Shown: positions 26,334 through 35,013 of the stretch, piece by piece
Numbering within the stretch: the stretch's first letter is position 1
How the letters are laid out: the number at the start of each line of letters is the position of its first letter
Origin: Bradyrhizobium sp. BTAi1
Lineage (GTDB): Bacteria > Pseudomonadota > Alphaproteobacteria > Rhizobiales > Xanthobacteraceae
Direction of reading: 5' to 3'
Length of the DNA: 64,000 bases
Assembly: GCF_000015165.1 (NCBI RefSeq)
Contig: NC_009485.1
Coordinates: 7,645,501 to 7,709,500, forward strand
Translations under genes and position numbers: made by a program
Notes under the pieces: model-generated
What the model was told of the DNA's origin: nothing
What the model saw: only the letters and a program-made list of their open reading frames with translations
Database searches by the model: none

Positions 26334-26744
26334 GATCTTGCTCCTTTGAGGCTTGGGTTGCAGCGCTGCGCTGCAGCCCTGCCTCGCGGCGAGCAGCGGG
26401 GTAGCAAGGGCAAGAGAACTCTTCGGCACCGTGGAATAAATGGAGGGGCCCCGGCTTTCGGGGAGGAGGCCGTTTATGCCGCGAAAGGCCGAAGAATTTT
26501 CTTGTCCCGCGCGAGGGCGGAGCCATTAGCAAGCCACCGGCAGGAGCATCCGGCGAATGCCGGGAAAACGACATGCACTGTTGTTCCGCGCGTTTCCGGA
26601 TTCTGAGTAGAAGCACCAATCGTGGGGCCAGAATCCAAGTCCATCCTCCGAAAACACCGCATCTCGATGGTCTTGAGTTCGGAGACCATTGCGGTGGTTG
26701 CAACGCGGAATGTTGCGGCGTCCAGCGCTTATTATGTGCGCGGC
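26331..26744. repeat. duplicated divergent leader, left copy
   Basis: About 410 bases nearly identical to 36902-37309. It contains the ribosome-binding site of the leftward gene, a ~200-base low-divergence block, the GGATTCTG...CAGAATCC inverted repeat (26598-26636) and the first codons of a relaxase-like gene. In this copy the relaxase stops after AASSAYYVRGN. Confidence 0.85.
26598..26636. promoter_or_regulatory. GGATTCTG...CAGAATCC inverted repeat, left copy
   Basis: Two 8-bp arms facing each other, 23 bases apart. The left arm extended to 10 bases is the complement of the CTCAGAATCC motif. It is a candidate operator or transfer-origin element. Confidence 0.5.
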
Positions 26745-26765
26745 AACGCCGGCTGCAGCTATTGA
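26665..26765 (+). pseudogene. truncated relaxase N-terminus
   Basis: Reads ETIAVVATRNVAASSAYYVR, matching the start of the relaxase at 37232 (ETASVVATWNVAASSAYYVR). It then diverges into unrelated sequence and stops at TATTGA. Only ~26 codons of homology remain. Confidence 0.75.
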
Positions 26766-26930
26766 ACTGCTTCGAGTTTCGCGCGCGCGCCTGATGCTGG
26801 AAACGACCGGCGTCCCACCGTCCGTCGTGGCATCACGATGCGGTTTTCGGACACAAGAGCAGATGCGAAGGGCGTTCCATCGCCTCTCGGCGTCACGCCG
26901 GGCTGGATCCGGGAGCACTTCGGCAAAGTC
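26735..26930 (+). pseudogene. C-terminal fragment of an AraC/GlxA-type regulator
   Basis: Contains the second HTH of an AraC-type protein (RARLMLETTGVPPSVVASRC, GFRTQEQMRRAFHR). A frameshift leads to the frame reading PLGVTPGWIREHFG. It is joined directly to the relaxase stub, so two unrelated broken genes meet at ~26745. Confidence 0.65.
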
Positions 26931-27168
26931 CATTGGTACGCGACATTTCTTGATGGGTTTCGCAACCGAGGCCCTGCACTGTTACGTCGACCGTGTGTCG
27001 CCGCCGATACGATGCTTGCAACAATCCGTATCAACATCCCAAAAGGCACCAATCGCAGCGTAGCGAAGAGGCGCGCAGGAGTGGGACAATCCCAGCCATG
27101 AACACATGGAACGCCGCTGCCGGACCTGCCCCCACTTCCTTCTTCATCGTTGTGGCCATGAGCGCACC
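26931..27168. other. intergenic, nothing recognised
   Basis: Sequence between the AraC-type remnant and the DUF736 terminator. I saw no supported gene. Confidence 0.4.
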
Positions 27169-27194
27169 AAAACCCCGCCTCCGAAGAGGCGGGG
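27169..27194 (-). terminator. intrinsic terminator of the DUF736 gene
   Basis: On the minus strand a 9-bp stem CCCCGCCTC / GAGGCGGGG with a TTCG tetraloop is followed by four T. It lies 19 bases past the stop. Confidence 0.8.
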
Positions 27195-27212
27195 CCAGTC
27201 GATCCCTTGGGA

Positions 27213-27527
27213 TCAATCGCCGTTGCGGCGGGACCAGATCAGCGTAAAGCTGTCGTCGCCCTCACCCTTCACCAGCGAGGCATAGATCGGAGCCGGAAAA
27301 CTCGGATCGTCGAGCTTGACCGAGAGATATTCGCGATCGCTGTCCCGCGCGGTCTTCTTCCACGCAGCCCCAAACTCGACAGTGGAGCTTGCGAAGATGC
27401 GAAAATCGGGCGCCTTGTCGTTGTCCTTCTCGGTCGCGACGAACTTCGCCTTGACGTTGAGGGTGAGCGTCTTGACCGATCCGGTGTAGCCGTTTTCCGC
27501 CGCGGTAAAGGTTCCGATGGTAGCCAT
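27213..27527 (-). CDS. DUF736 protein
   Basis: A 104-aa protein of the DUF736 family, found almost only on rhizobial plasmids and integrative elements; its function is unknown. The typical beginning MATIGTFTAAENGYTGSVKT and end SFTLIWSRRNGD are both present. Length is normal for the family. The ATG complements 27525-27527, after a GGAGACACC site. The gene ends at a strong terminator. A stray copy of its last codons lies inverted at 28054. Confidence 0.9.
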   Translation of the reverse strand: MATIGTFTAAENGYTGSVKTLTLNVKAKFVATEKDNDKAPDFRIFASSTVEFGAAWKKTARDSDREYLSVKLDDPSFPAPIYASLVKGEGDDSFTLIWSRRNGD

Positions 27528-28053
27528 GGTGTCTCCGTGCTGTTGTCGGGCCGCGACCATCGCAGCCTCGATGGCGGTCCTTGGCCCGGGGAGCGATCGG
27601 CCCGCAGCCGCAAGGCCCGCAGCAACGCGGAGGACGGCGGCAGCCGGCTTTTTTGTCTTCCCGCGAGGAATGCCGCCCCTTCGCGGCAGGGGAAAAAAGC
27701 AGGCCGAGCCGTTGCGGGAAGGCGATCGAGGCGCAGCCGGCCCTCGGGCCTGATCCGTCCATTCGAGGTCGCGTGGGACGCGCCCATCAAACAGACCGAT
27801 GGAGACCACCATGACTGCGGCCATCGTCGCCGCGCAAGGACACAGCAGCACCGCTCGGACAAGGACTTGCACCCGCGCATCAACGAAAGCAAAGGCGCGA
27901 AGCAGTGAACGACGGAGCATGAATGAGCATCGCGGCGCGCGATTGGCGCGCCCCGACCAAGACCGGCGAAGCCCAGTTCGCAATCTCCATGTCAGCGACG
28001 TTCGATACGCCCGTCACAGGCTACCCTCGCTGGTGAACGCCAGGGCGTCGACG
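27528..28053. other. intergenic, mostly unassigned
   Basis: More than 500 bases. A plus-strand frame at 27937 reads MSIAARDWRAPTKTGEAQFA and is closed by a stop near 28034, just before the DUF736-like end. It could be debris of a second DUF736-type gene but I cannot support a gene. Confidence 0.35.
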
Positions 28054-28094
28054 CCTGCTTCACGCTGATCTGGTCCCGCCGCAACGGCGACTGA
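28054..28094 (+). pseudogene. inverted remnant of a DUF736 C-terminus
   Basis: Reads CFTLIWSRRNGD and a stop, the same end as the intact DUF736 gene (SFTLIWSRRNGD) but on the opposite strand. No upstream part of the gene is recognisable. Confidence 0.6.
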
Positions 28095-28291
28095 TCCGAC
28101 TGGATTGATGTGCCGCATCGCCTTCGGAACGGATTCACGGGCGCCGGCCACAACGCGCCTTCCCCTTATTAGTCTTGAGCGGAAAGTGTCTGGCTTTCCA
28201 CAATGCGCCGGTCGTGGGCGTGAGCATCATGAGCTTGGCCGCGCGCCATCAGGCGCGCGGCCAAAAACTTTCGACATCCTTGCGATGAGAA

Positions 28292-28315
28292 GCCGGGACC
28301 GCGTGGCGGTCCCGG
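28292..28315. terminator. strong hairpin after the ParB-like gene
   Basis: CCGGGACCGC / GCGGTCCCGG stem with a GTG loop, 10 bases beyond the ParB-like stop. A T-run is lacking, so the terminator role is uncertain. Confidence 0.4.
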
Positions 28316-28324
28316 CCGTGCCGA

Positions 28325-29995
28325 TTACTCGGCGGCGGCGGAATACGCGTCAGGGTTTGTCTCCGTGACGAGATCGGCCTGTGGCTGCTCTGTACACTCC
28401 TGCGCGGTTCGCGGTGTCCGCATCAGCACGGGCAGCCAGCCGGTTGCGATCACCAACTGTTCGGCAGCTTCCGCCATGTCCTGCTTCTTCATGTCCGCCA
28501 TCCGGTCAGCGGCCTCGATACCGACGGCTTCCCGCACGGCGGCAAGAATGTGCGGCTTGGTGACCCGACCGAAATAGGTCCGCGCGGTCGGTATCCAATG
28601 CGCGGTCATGTCGAGCGACACGGCCTCCGCCAGCCTGTCCGCCGTTGCCATCGCCCGGCGCCTGCGCTCCGTCGGCAGTTTTACAGCGTTGACCGTGAGC
28701 GCTGCGCAATGCGCGAACAAAGCCATGCGGCTGTCAGGGTCCAACTCCACGATAAACGTCCAGAGGCCACACACGTCGCGGGGCATCTGCGCCGCCCAAC
28801 GGGCGTGGTGATCCGCCCATGCCTTCCCCGCTTTGGTATCCTCGATACCATCCGCATGGGAAGCCAGCATTGTGCTTGCGGGGCGGATATCGAGAGCGTG
28901 GGCGTCCGCGCCGCGATAGAAGATTTGCGCCGACAGCGCATGGGTGACAGCGACGACGGCGATCTCCGGCTGCTCGCTCAGAGCGAGGCGAAGCCCGAGG
29001 GTGCGGAGCGCGGTGAGATCGCGGATCAGGATGTCCGACAGCGGCTTGTGATCGTCGGCGTCCTCGTCCTCCCCTTCCAAATTCCCACTCCGGGCCATAC
29101 CGTTCGGGACTGTTCCGCCGTCGTCATCGAGGGTGCCATCCTCCTCGCCCTCGTCGCTCGCGTTCACTGCCTCCGTGTCTGGCTTCTCGTCCTCGGCTCT
29201 TACAAAACCGCGCTCGATGCGCACGGTGCCGTCATGATTGAGGATGACAAAGGCCCCGCAACGGGCAATGTCGGCGGGATTGTAGGCCTGACGCTTGGCC
29301 TCAAGACGCTCGATCTCGGCCTCAAGCTCGCCGAAGCGTGCATCGACCTCATCAGGCAGTTCCTCGTCGCTTTCATGCTGGGCCGTCAGGCTGTCGAACT
29401 CGCACCTGACGGCGTCCAGAGCGGCCTGATCTTCCGCCGACAGTTCTACCGCTTGCGGATAGGTCCGACGCAGCCCGTGGCTGTGGGGGAAGTCCAGAAA
29501 GACCTGCGCCCATTTCCAGCCCTCAGCCTCCATCAGGGCGTTGGCCTCGCGCCCAAGCTTCGCCACGACCAGCATATCGAGAAGCGCCACGTCCTCGAAA
29601 TAGCCGCCGCGATCCTCGGTGAAGAGGTCGCGCAGGATCGTGCCGCCCACTTCTGTATACTTTTCCGCGCCGACAAAGATCGCGCGGCGATCCGTGGCGG
29701 CTACATTAGTTTCGGTCAGCAAGCGGCGGATCGTGCTGGCGTCCCGGTTATGGGATAGCCGCTCGTAGGCGGCCTCCTGCCGGGCATGGTCCTCGGTGAT
29801 GGCAAAGGCCATCAACTGGTCGAGCGCCAGATCGCCGTCGCGGTAGACTTGCATCAGCTTGGGCGAGACAGCACCCAAGCGCAGGCGCTGCCGCACTACG
29901 TGAGGTGTCACGCCGAACCGGGCAGCAATCTCCTCCGCACCGAAACCGCGTTCGTCCGCGAGCTTCTTGAAGGCCTCGAACTGGTCGGCGGGATG
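28325..29995 (-). pseudogene. ParB-like protein, C-terminal part (gene split by a transposon)
   Basis: Encodes the last 556 residues of a ParB/Spo0J-type protein of the large (~680 aa) form found on rhizobial elements. It starts in frame with HPADQFEAFKKLADERGFGA. The ParB HTH follows (EEIAARFGVTPHVVRQRLRL), then a long C-terminal part with an acidic segment (EDGTLDDDGGTVPN). The N-terminal 123 codons lie at 36536-36904 on the other side of a 6.5-kb transposon. Translation of the 3' part could restart at MTPHVV (29911), losing the ParB nuclease-like domain. Joining 29995 to 36536 restores one frame of 679 codons plus stop. Confidence 0.9.
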
Positions 29996-30001
29996 AAGCG
30001 C
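29996..30001. other. hexanucleotide carried at the left transposon junction
   Basis: Plus strand AAGCGC. It is not part of the rebuilt parB frame and not part of the terminal inverted repeat. It fits the donor-derived hexamer that Tn554-type elements leave at one end. Confidence 0.55.
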
Positions 30002-30113
30002 TTAGGTTATGCGTCAAGTGTCCTGTTAGCTGGATGACGTTGATTCTTTAGTCTTCTTGGCTGCGCCTTGCGTTTTGGGTGTCTCTTTGGCACTGAAGCG
30101 CAGCCGGTTGGTG

Positions 30114-30788
30114 TCAATCACGATGGCTTTCTCGACGGAAGCGATAGTCGTCCTTTGATGCGTGTAGTGCTTTGGCGATAGCCTTGTTGATGTCGTCGAG
30201 ATTGCAGGACTCCGGGTGGAACTTGCGGCCAGCCCATCGTTGCATCGCTTTATGTTCTTCATGGTCGGGGTCGAGCCAGGCCTCGAGGAAGTCGGCATAG
30301 CCTGAAGGCCCACCAGCGTCTTCGGGGGGTCCTGAGCGTGCGGCGGCGATACAGCGAGGATATTGGGCACTCTCCTCGCGCGCGACGCGCTCCAAGCGCA
30401 GCAGATGACGCCAATTGTCGCCGAAGTCGTATTCGTAGAGGATCGCGAGAGGGTTTTCGCTGGGATCGTCGGGAAAGTGAAGGTCGATCATCCTGACCTC
30501 GGTCGCCTCGAAGATCCTGCTGTCGGACAGACCGTCGTCATCGAACTCTGGAGCTCCGTAGATGAGACCGCCAATATTGAACTGATGCAGATGGCTGTCG
30601 GTCCAGCCAAAGGCGGCCTGCAGCACCTCGTGGAGTTGGGCTAGGTTGAGAGTGATTGGCAGTTCGAGGATGCGGCTGATCTTGGGCTCGATGCCGAGGA
30701 TATGAACCTCGGCGCGCACAATGAAGCTGTCTGGATCGAAGGGGTCAAGCATGCCGCAGATCATGCCGCGCATGATTGTCGCAGGCAA
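30114..30788 (-). CDS. pRiA4b ORF-3 family protein (transposon cargo)
   Basis: A 224-aa protein with the pRiA4b-ORF3 (IS1096 TnpR-like) pattern: LHEVLQAAFGWTDSHLHQFN near residue 55, then LYEYDFGDNWRHLLRLE near 120 and PPEDAGGPSGYADFLE. Proteins of this family are small cargo or accessory proteins of mobile elements; function unproven. It lies at the distal end of the recombinase operon, 60 bases after the DUF6262 gene. Several Met codons precede the conserved part, so the exact start is open (MPATIM or MICGML). Confidence 0.8.
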   Translation of the reverse strand: MPATIMRGMICGMLDPFDPDSFIVRAEVHILGIEPKISRILELPITLNLAQLHEVLQAAFGWTDSHLHQFNIGGLIYGAPEFDDDGLSDSRIFEATEVRMIDLHFPDDPSENPLAILYEYDFGDNWRHLLRLERVAREESAQYPRCIAAARSGPPEDAGGPSGYADFLEAWLDPDHEEHKAMQRWAGRKFHPESCNLDDINKAIAKALHASKDDYRFRRESHRD

Positions 30789-30851
30789 TAGATGGGGCGA
30801 CGATTGTCCTTCGGCGACCGCACCGACACAAACCGGCAGTCGTAGACGACG

Positions 30852-31334
30852 TCAGGATTTTGGCCCGCGAGTGAGCGGCACTGGTTTCACGGCGCGATCG
30901 CGTTCGGCGATCAGGCGGGCATTATGACGCTTCTGCCGCTCAACCTCCGTTTCGGCGTCGAGGATGCGCTTCAGCAGGACGGCATTTTCCGTCACCATAC
31001 GCCGCTCCTCGATCTGCAAGACCTGGATCAGAGCGCGCTGCTGGGCGAGTTTGTCTTCCCAGGCTGCGAGCTTCTCGGGAACGACCTTGCGATCACTGGC
31101 GCGGCGTAATTCGTCGATGATCGATCGATGATTGGCGTAGATCGCATTGCGGCCGACGCGCGCTTCGCGTGCGAGCGTCGCGACGGTCAGGCGGTAGGAT
31201 CGCTTTTGCAGGTCCGGGTGTGTGGGCAGCCCCTTCACCAGCCGCTCCAGAGCATCCCGCAGCTTGCAGTGGGTGTTGCGCAGGCGCTTTTCGGCAGGCG
31301 TGAGGGCCGGCATTTTGCTGGTCTTACGCGCCAT
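30852..31334 (-). CDS. DUF6262 protein, TnpC-like accessory
   Basis: A 160-aa basic, helical protein starting MARKTSKMPALTPAEKRLRN. It has an HTH-like segment (VATLAREARVGRNAIYANHR) and then a coiled coil (AAWEDKLAQQRALIQVLQIE to ~150). Proteins of this family follow the recombinases of Tn554-type elements, where TnpC modulates orientation and efficiency of transposition. The ATG overlaps the end of the 624-aa recombinase gene by 11 bases, so the two are translationally coupled. Confidence 0.8.
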   Translation of the reverse strand: MARKTSKMPALTPAEKRLRNTHCKLRDALERLVKGLPTHPDLQKRSYRLTVATLAREARVGRNAIYANHRSIIDELRRASDRKVVPEKLAAWEDKLAQQRALIQVLQIEERRMVTENAVLLKRILDAETEVERQKRHNARLIAERDRAVKPVPLTRGPKS

Positions 31335-33198
31335 GGCGAACATCCTTTGCATGGTCGAGTTCACCAAGGATGCGATCGCATTCGGCAATCCGGGTTTCGG
31401 CGAGTTGCCGGCTGACCGGGTCCAGGCCGGGATGGCCGAGAAGATCCGTATTGCGATCGCGGCGGGCCTGCCAGACAGGCCTGTGCCTGGCGGTGACGGC
31501 GAAGTTGGCGCAGGCGAGACACGTACTTTCGGTCCTCAGAACGGGGTTGGGGCCTTTCTCATCGCCGAAGCAGGCAGCCGTTTCGACGCGGTAGACGCAA
31601 TAGCCCCAATCGCAGACGCCGAGCCGCAGATCAGTCTCCTCCATCAGGAAGGAGACATAGGCCTGGACATCGCCGTCGCGCGTGCGCCCGCGGAACTGGG
31701 AGCGGGCGGCGATCATCCGTCCGCCCTTGCCCGCGAGGGCGGTTGCCGTCAGCACTTCTTCGAGAGCGGCGCGGGTTTCTTCCCGGGCATGCCGGTCGAT
31801 CAGGTCGTCGAGCGCGAAGTCGGTCCCGACGTAGCCGCGATCAGTCATGGCCCGGGTCACATGACCGAAGTGGGCCTGAAGCGCATACAGGCCGGTCCGG
31901 TCGCGTTTGCCGACGAAGCGGGCAAACGTCTTGCGGCCCTGATGCGTGTTCAGATGCCAGGGCTCGCCCTCGTGGTCCGGCAGGCCGATGAACAGCGCAA
32001 ACAGATCATTCAGCCGCCTTATGATCGTGGAGCCGACGGGGAGGTTGATGCGGGCCGCAGGACCAATAAGGCCGTTGCTAGCCATCGCCAGAAAGAGATC
32101 GTCTCGTCCGCTTTGGGCCCGAAGACGGGCGGTCAGCCGCTCCATGACTACGACAGCCCGCTCGACGGGTGCCGGCGCAACCCAGCGATGGGCTTCGCCA
32201 TCGATGCCACGCGCCGTCTTGTAAATCCGCCCGACGAGATAGGCGAAGCTCTCGCTGCCGTCGTCGGCAGGATGCTGCTCGATGCAGCCGACCTGAAGGC
32301 CGAGGATCTCCGAGATCCGGGCGCCGACCAGATAGCTGACCACCACAAAGCAGGCGTCGTAAATGCGATCGGCGAGATTGCGCACCTGCTTGGTGCTGGT
32401 GACGGGCGCTTCATGCCAGGCAGTTTCCTCACCAGGCAGTGTCGCGAAGGTGAACGGCGCGATCGCGTCAGTCACGATGAAGCCGGCCTTGGTCTGGCTG
32501 ATCCCGTTAGCGAGCGCATGGTCATAGACGGACTGCGCCTGGGCCTGCAGAGCGATGACGTCGTCGGCCGGCGTCCCGATCAGCCGCAGCGCCGCCGAGA
32601 CCAGGGGCACGGCGATCGCGTCCGGCGTATAAGGCAGCCACCCCCGGTCGCGGCGAACGAACGGCGGCGCGATCCCCGGGAATGGATCGGCGATTGCGAT
32701 CTCCGGGAACTTTGCTCCCTGCAGATAAAGGCGCGTCAGCAGATTGGCATGGTTTCCCAGTGTCGTGCTCTTCAGCGTACTGCCAGGCTTGTGGCCCGGA
32801 CGCTGCGCCATCACCGTCATGAACCGGTCGCAGGCGTCGCGGTCGAGATCGGCAAAGCACCGATATCCCTGCGCCGCCATCCAGCGGATCAGCATCCGCA
32901 ACCTATTGAAGACGGAGACGATCGTCGATTCATGAGCGTTGCGGTACCCAGGAGGCGGATCGAGCTTCAGACTCCATAGGAACAGCTTCGCCGCCTCTCG
33001 CCAGTCAGCCCATCGCGGATCACTGAACCGGCTGTCGTCAGCAAGAACAAAACCCCAGTCGAGCGAGAAGTCGCTGCGGTTGCTGCCAGGACGATGACCG
33101 TCGAGATGCCAGACCTGATCGGACCATACGGACCGCGCCGATATCCGAAGCGCCGGCCTGACGGCGGCGACAAGATTGCGCGCCGTGGAAGCCGTCAT
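31324..33198 (-). CDS. tyrosine recombinase 3 of the trio (TnpB-like)
   Basis: A 624-aa large tyrosine recombinase. The C-terminal catalytic part shows the box I arginine region (VVSYLVGARISEILGLQVGC), the HQGRKTFARFV motif with the second Arg, a GHVTRAMTDRGYVG segment containing the His and the Tyr nucleophile, and an extended tail with Cys pairs (ESTCLACANFAVTARH). Size corresponds to TnpB of Tn554. It starts 4 bases after the stop of the 603-aa gene. Confidence 0.85.
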   Translation of the reverse strand: MTASTARNLVAAVRPALRISARSVWSDQVWHLDGHRPGSNRSDFSLDWGFVLADDSRFSDPRWADWREAAKLFLWSLKLDPPPGYRNAHESTIVSVFNRLRMLIRWMAAQGYRCFADLDRDACDRFMTVMAQRPGHKPGSTLKSTTLGNHANLLTRLYLQGAKFPEIAIADPFPGIAPPFVRRDRGWLPYTPDAIAVPLVSAALRLIGTPADDVIALQAQAQSVYDHALANGISQTKAGFIVTDAIAPFTFATLPGEETAWHEAPVTSTKQVRNLADRIYDACFVVVSYLVGARISEILGLQVGCIEQHPADDGSESFAYLVGRIYKTARGIDGEAHRWVAPAPVERAVVVMERLTARLRAQSGRDDLFLAMASNGLIGPAARINLPVGSTIIRRLNDLFALFIGLPDHEGEPWHLNTHQGRKTFARFVGKRDRTGLYALQAHFGHVTRAMTDRGYVGTDFALDDLIDRHAREETRAALEEVLTATALAGKGGRMIAARSQFRGRTRDGDVQAYVSFLMEETDLRLGVCDWGYCVYRVETAACFGDEKGPNPVLRTESTCLACANFAVTARHRPVWQARRDRNTDLLGHPGLDPVSRQLAETRIAECDRILGELDHAKDVRHGA

Positions 33199-33201
33199 CG
33201 C

Positions 33202-35013
33202 TCACTCCAGCGCCGGAAGCCGTGCGAGAGCCAGCATTCGTTGTTCGGCATCACCTCGCAGTGTTTGCGGGAAGTCCGGCAGGATGTCGTCGACCAAGAT
33301 GCGCAGGCTCGGCGCATACAGGAGCTCGAAGCGGCGCGGATCAATGCGTTCACGCGCGCGCTCCAGTTCGCCGATCGCCTGAAGGATGCGCGCCATGTGC
33401 TCCGCATCGATCGGGATGACCAGTCCCGGGCAGCGCAGGCATCCGCCGAAGTGCCGGCAGACCCGACCTGCTATCGAGTCTGGTGCTGTGCCCGCGAGCG
33501 GGTTGAGGCAATCATGACTGAACGGAACCGTCGCATTGCTCGCCAGCGCAATCCGGTCGCGCTGCGCCCGATTCTCGCAGTTCGCCTTCGCGCCGACGAT
33601 CCAGCCGAGCATCAGCTCCTGCAATCGGGCGATTGTCTCGCGCTGGATGCGGCGCGTCTGCGGCCCCTTGATGTAAAGCTCGGTCGTGTCGGCGCGGGCA
33701 TGGTTGAGCACATCCTGTGTCGCGACGATGTCGCCGCCAGACGCCTTGTAATATTCGGTGGCGACGCTGCCGCGCAGCAGAACGGCGGCAAAGTCCGGCA
33801 AGAGCTGACGTGCCCGCTCCGGTGCAGCCTTGTTCCAGATGGCGATCCGGGCATTGGAGCGTTTGATGAACGGCTTCAGGGCGTGCGACAAGGTCGCCTC
33901 CGCAATGAGCGTGACCGCGTCCTTCTTCTCGCTCTTGACCAGGAACAGGCGATTGCGGTCCTGCCGGCTGGCCCGGGAGACGAGCGGCGCCGTCATCGCC
34001 AGCAACCGGTCGATCAGGTTCGGCGCAGCATGTCGCCGACGGCGATCGAAGGACCGCCGCTGCGCTCGCTTCACCTTGGCACCGGCCCGGGGCTTGGCCC
34101 ATTCGACGATGATGCGATGCTCGTCGAGCGGATGCGCCACTTGGCAATCGCGCGTTATCAGCCGCAGCGCATCCGGATTGCCCGCCGTTTGGATCGCAAT
34201 GGCGATGAAGAACGCGACGACCGTTTCGCCGGTCAAGTGAAGATAACCGCCAAGATGACGAAGCCCGCCATGGCGGCTGACCGCCGATATGTTGACCTGG
34301 CTGCGGATCGCAAGCGTCCGCGATGGAAGCACCCCGTCATTCACCCGAGCAAGCGCCCGGACCATGTCGCAAAGCTCGGGATCGACGCCATCAGCCGGGC
34401 CGCTCGTCGCGAGGATGGTCCGCCCCGTGTCGAAGCGATCCCACGCCTCGTCGAGTTCTTCATAGCACGCGCGTAGGATCGCCTTGAGATCCTCCCCGCC
34501 AAGACGCGGTCGGGTGTCGGCAGTCCGGTTCGGCCAGACCCGCCAGGGGAAGTCGATCCGGGACGGCAGCCGCGACGGATGCCGGCGCTTCGTCCAGTCG
34601 ATCATCTGGCGAAGCTGCATCAGCACATTCGCCCGCGCCCCCTTTGACCAGGGCTTGTTCGTCTGTCCCGCGATCTGTCGATCCAGCCAGGCGATATAGC
34701 GCCCGACCATTGCGGTGGTCAGATCCCCGGCAGAAAGAACATGCCCGTCCTCGACCGCAAAACGGGCGAAGACACGCAGTGCCATCCAGCAATGACGGTG
34801 CGTTTCGGAGCTCGATGCGGCATGATGATTGCGGAAGGCGTCCGCCAGAAGCATCGTAACGTCTGTCGGCAACCCAAGCTTGCCGAGATCGTAGCGCTTT
34901 GCGACCTCGCCCCAACCGTCGCGGAAGACGGCAATGGCATCGGCCGGCTGCTCCAGCACCTTCGCTGACGCAGCCGATAGACGCCGGTCGATACGCTCAC
35001 GCTTACCGGCCAT
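33202..35013 (-). CDS. tyrosine recombinase 2 of the trio
   Basis: A 603-aa recombinase. The N-terminal core-binding part ends near residue 170 (LMQLRQMIDWTKRRHPSRLP). The catalytic part includes AGNPDALRLITRDCQVAHPL, a basic stretch (KVKRAQRRSFDRRRRHAAP), LLRGSVATEYYKASGGDIVA and LNHARADTTELYIKGPQ with the final Tyr. Its start (ATGGCCGGTAAG) lies within the last codons of the 385-aa gene, an 11-base overlap. Cys-rich C-terminal motif CRHFGGCLRCPG may bind metal. Confidence 0.85.
   Translation of the reverse strand: MAGKRERIDRRLSAASAKVLEQPADAIAVFRDGWGEVAKRYDLGKLGLPTDVTMLLADAFRNHHAASSSETHRHCWMALRVFARFAVEDGHVLSAGDLTTAMVGRYIAWLDRQIAGQTNKPWSKGARANVLMQLRQMIDWTKRRHPSRLPSRIDFPWRVWPNRTADTRPRLGGEDLKAILRACYEELDEAWDRFDTGRTILATSGPADGVDPELCDMVRALARVNDGVLPSRTLAIRSQVNISAVSRHGGLRHLGGYLHLTGETVVAFFIAIAIQTAGNPDALRLITRDCQVAHPLDEHRIIVEWAKPRAGAKVKRAQRRSFDRRRRHAAPNLIDRLLAMTAPLVSRASRQDRNRLFLVKSEKKDAVTLIAEATLSHALKPFIKRSNARIAIWNKAAPERARQLLPDFAAVLLRGSVATEYYKASGGDIVATQDVLNHARADTTELYIKGPQTRRIQRETIARLQELMLGWIVGAKANCENRAQRDRIALASNATVPFSHDCLNPLAGTAPDSIAGRVCRHFGGCLRCPGLVIPIDAEHMARILQAIGELERARERIDPRRFELLYAPSLRILVDDILPDFPQTLRGDAEQRMLALARLPALE

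Noticed and set aside
28230..28275. GGCCGCGCGCC / GGCGCGCGGCC hairpin as a terminator
   Set aside because: A strong stem, but neither side is followed by a T-run in the direction of any gene.
28550..29758. Plus-strand frame of ~400 codons opposite the ParB-like gene
   Set aside because: Antisense frame; the ParB HTH is on the other strand.
31222..34476. Long plus-strand frames opposite the recombinase trio
   Set aside because: The minus-strand genes have catalytic motifs and coupled starts; the plus frames have none.
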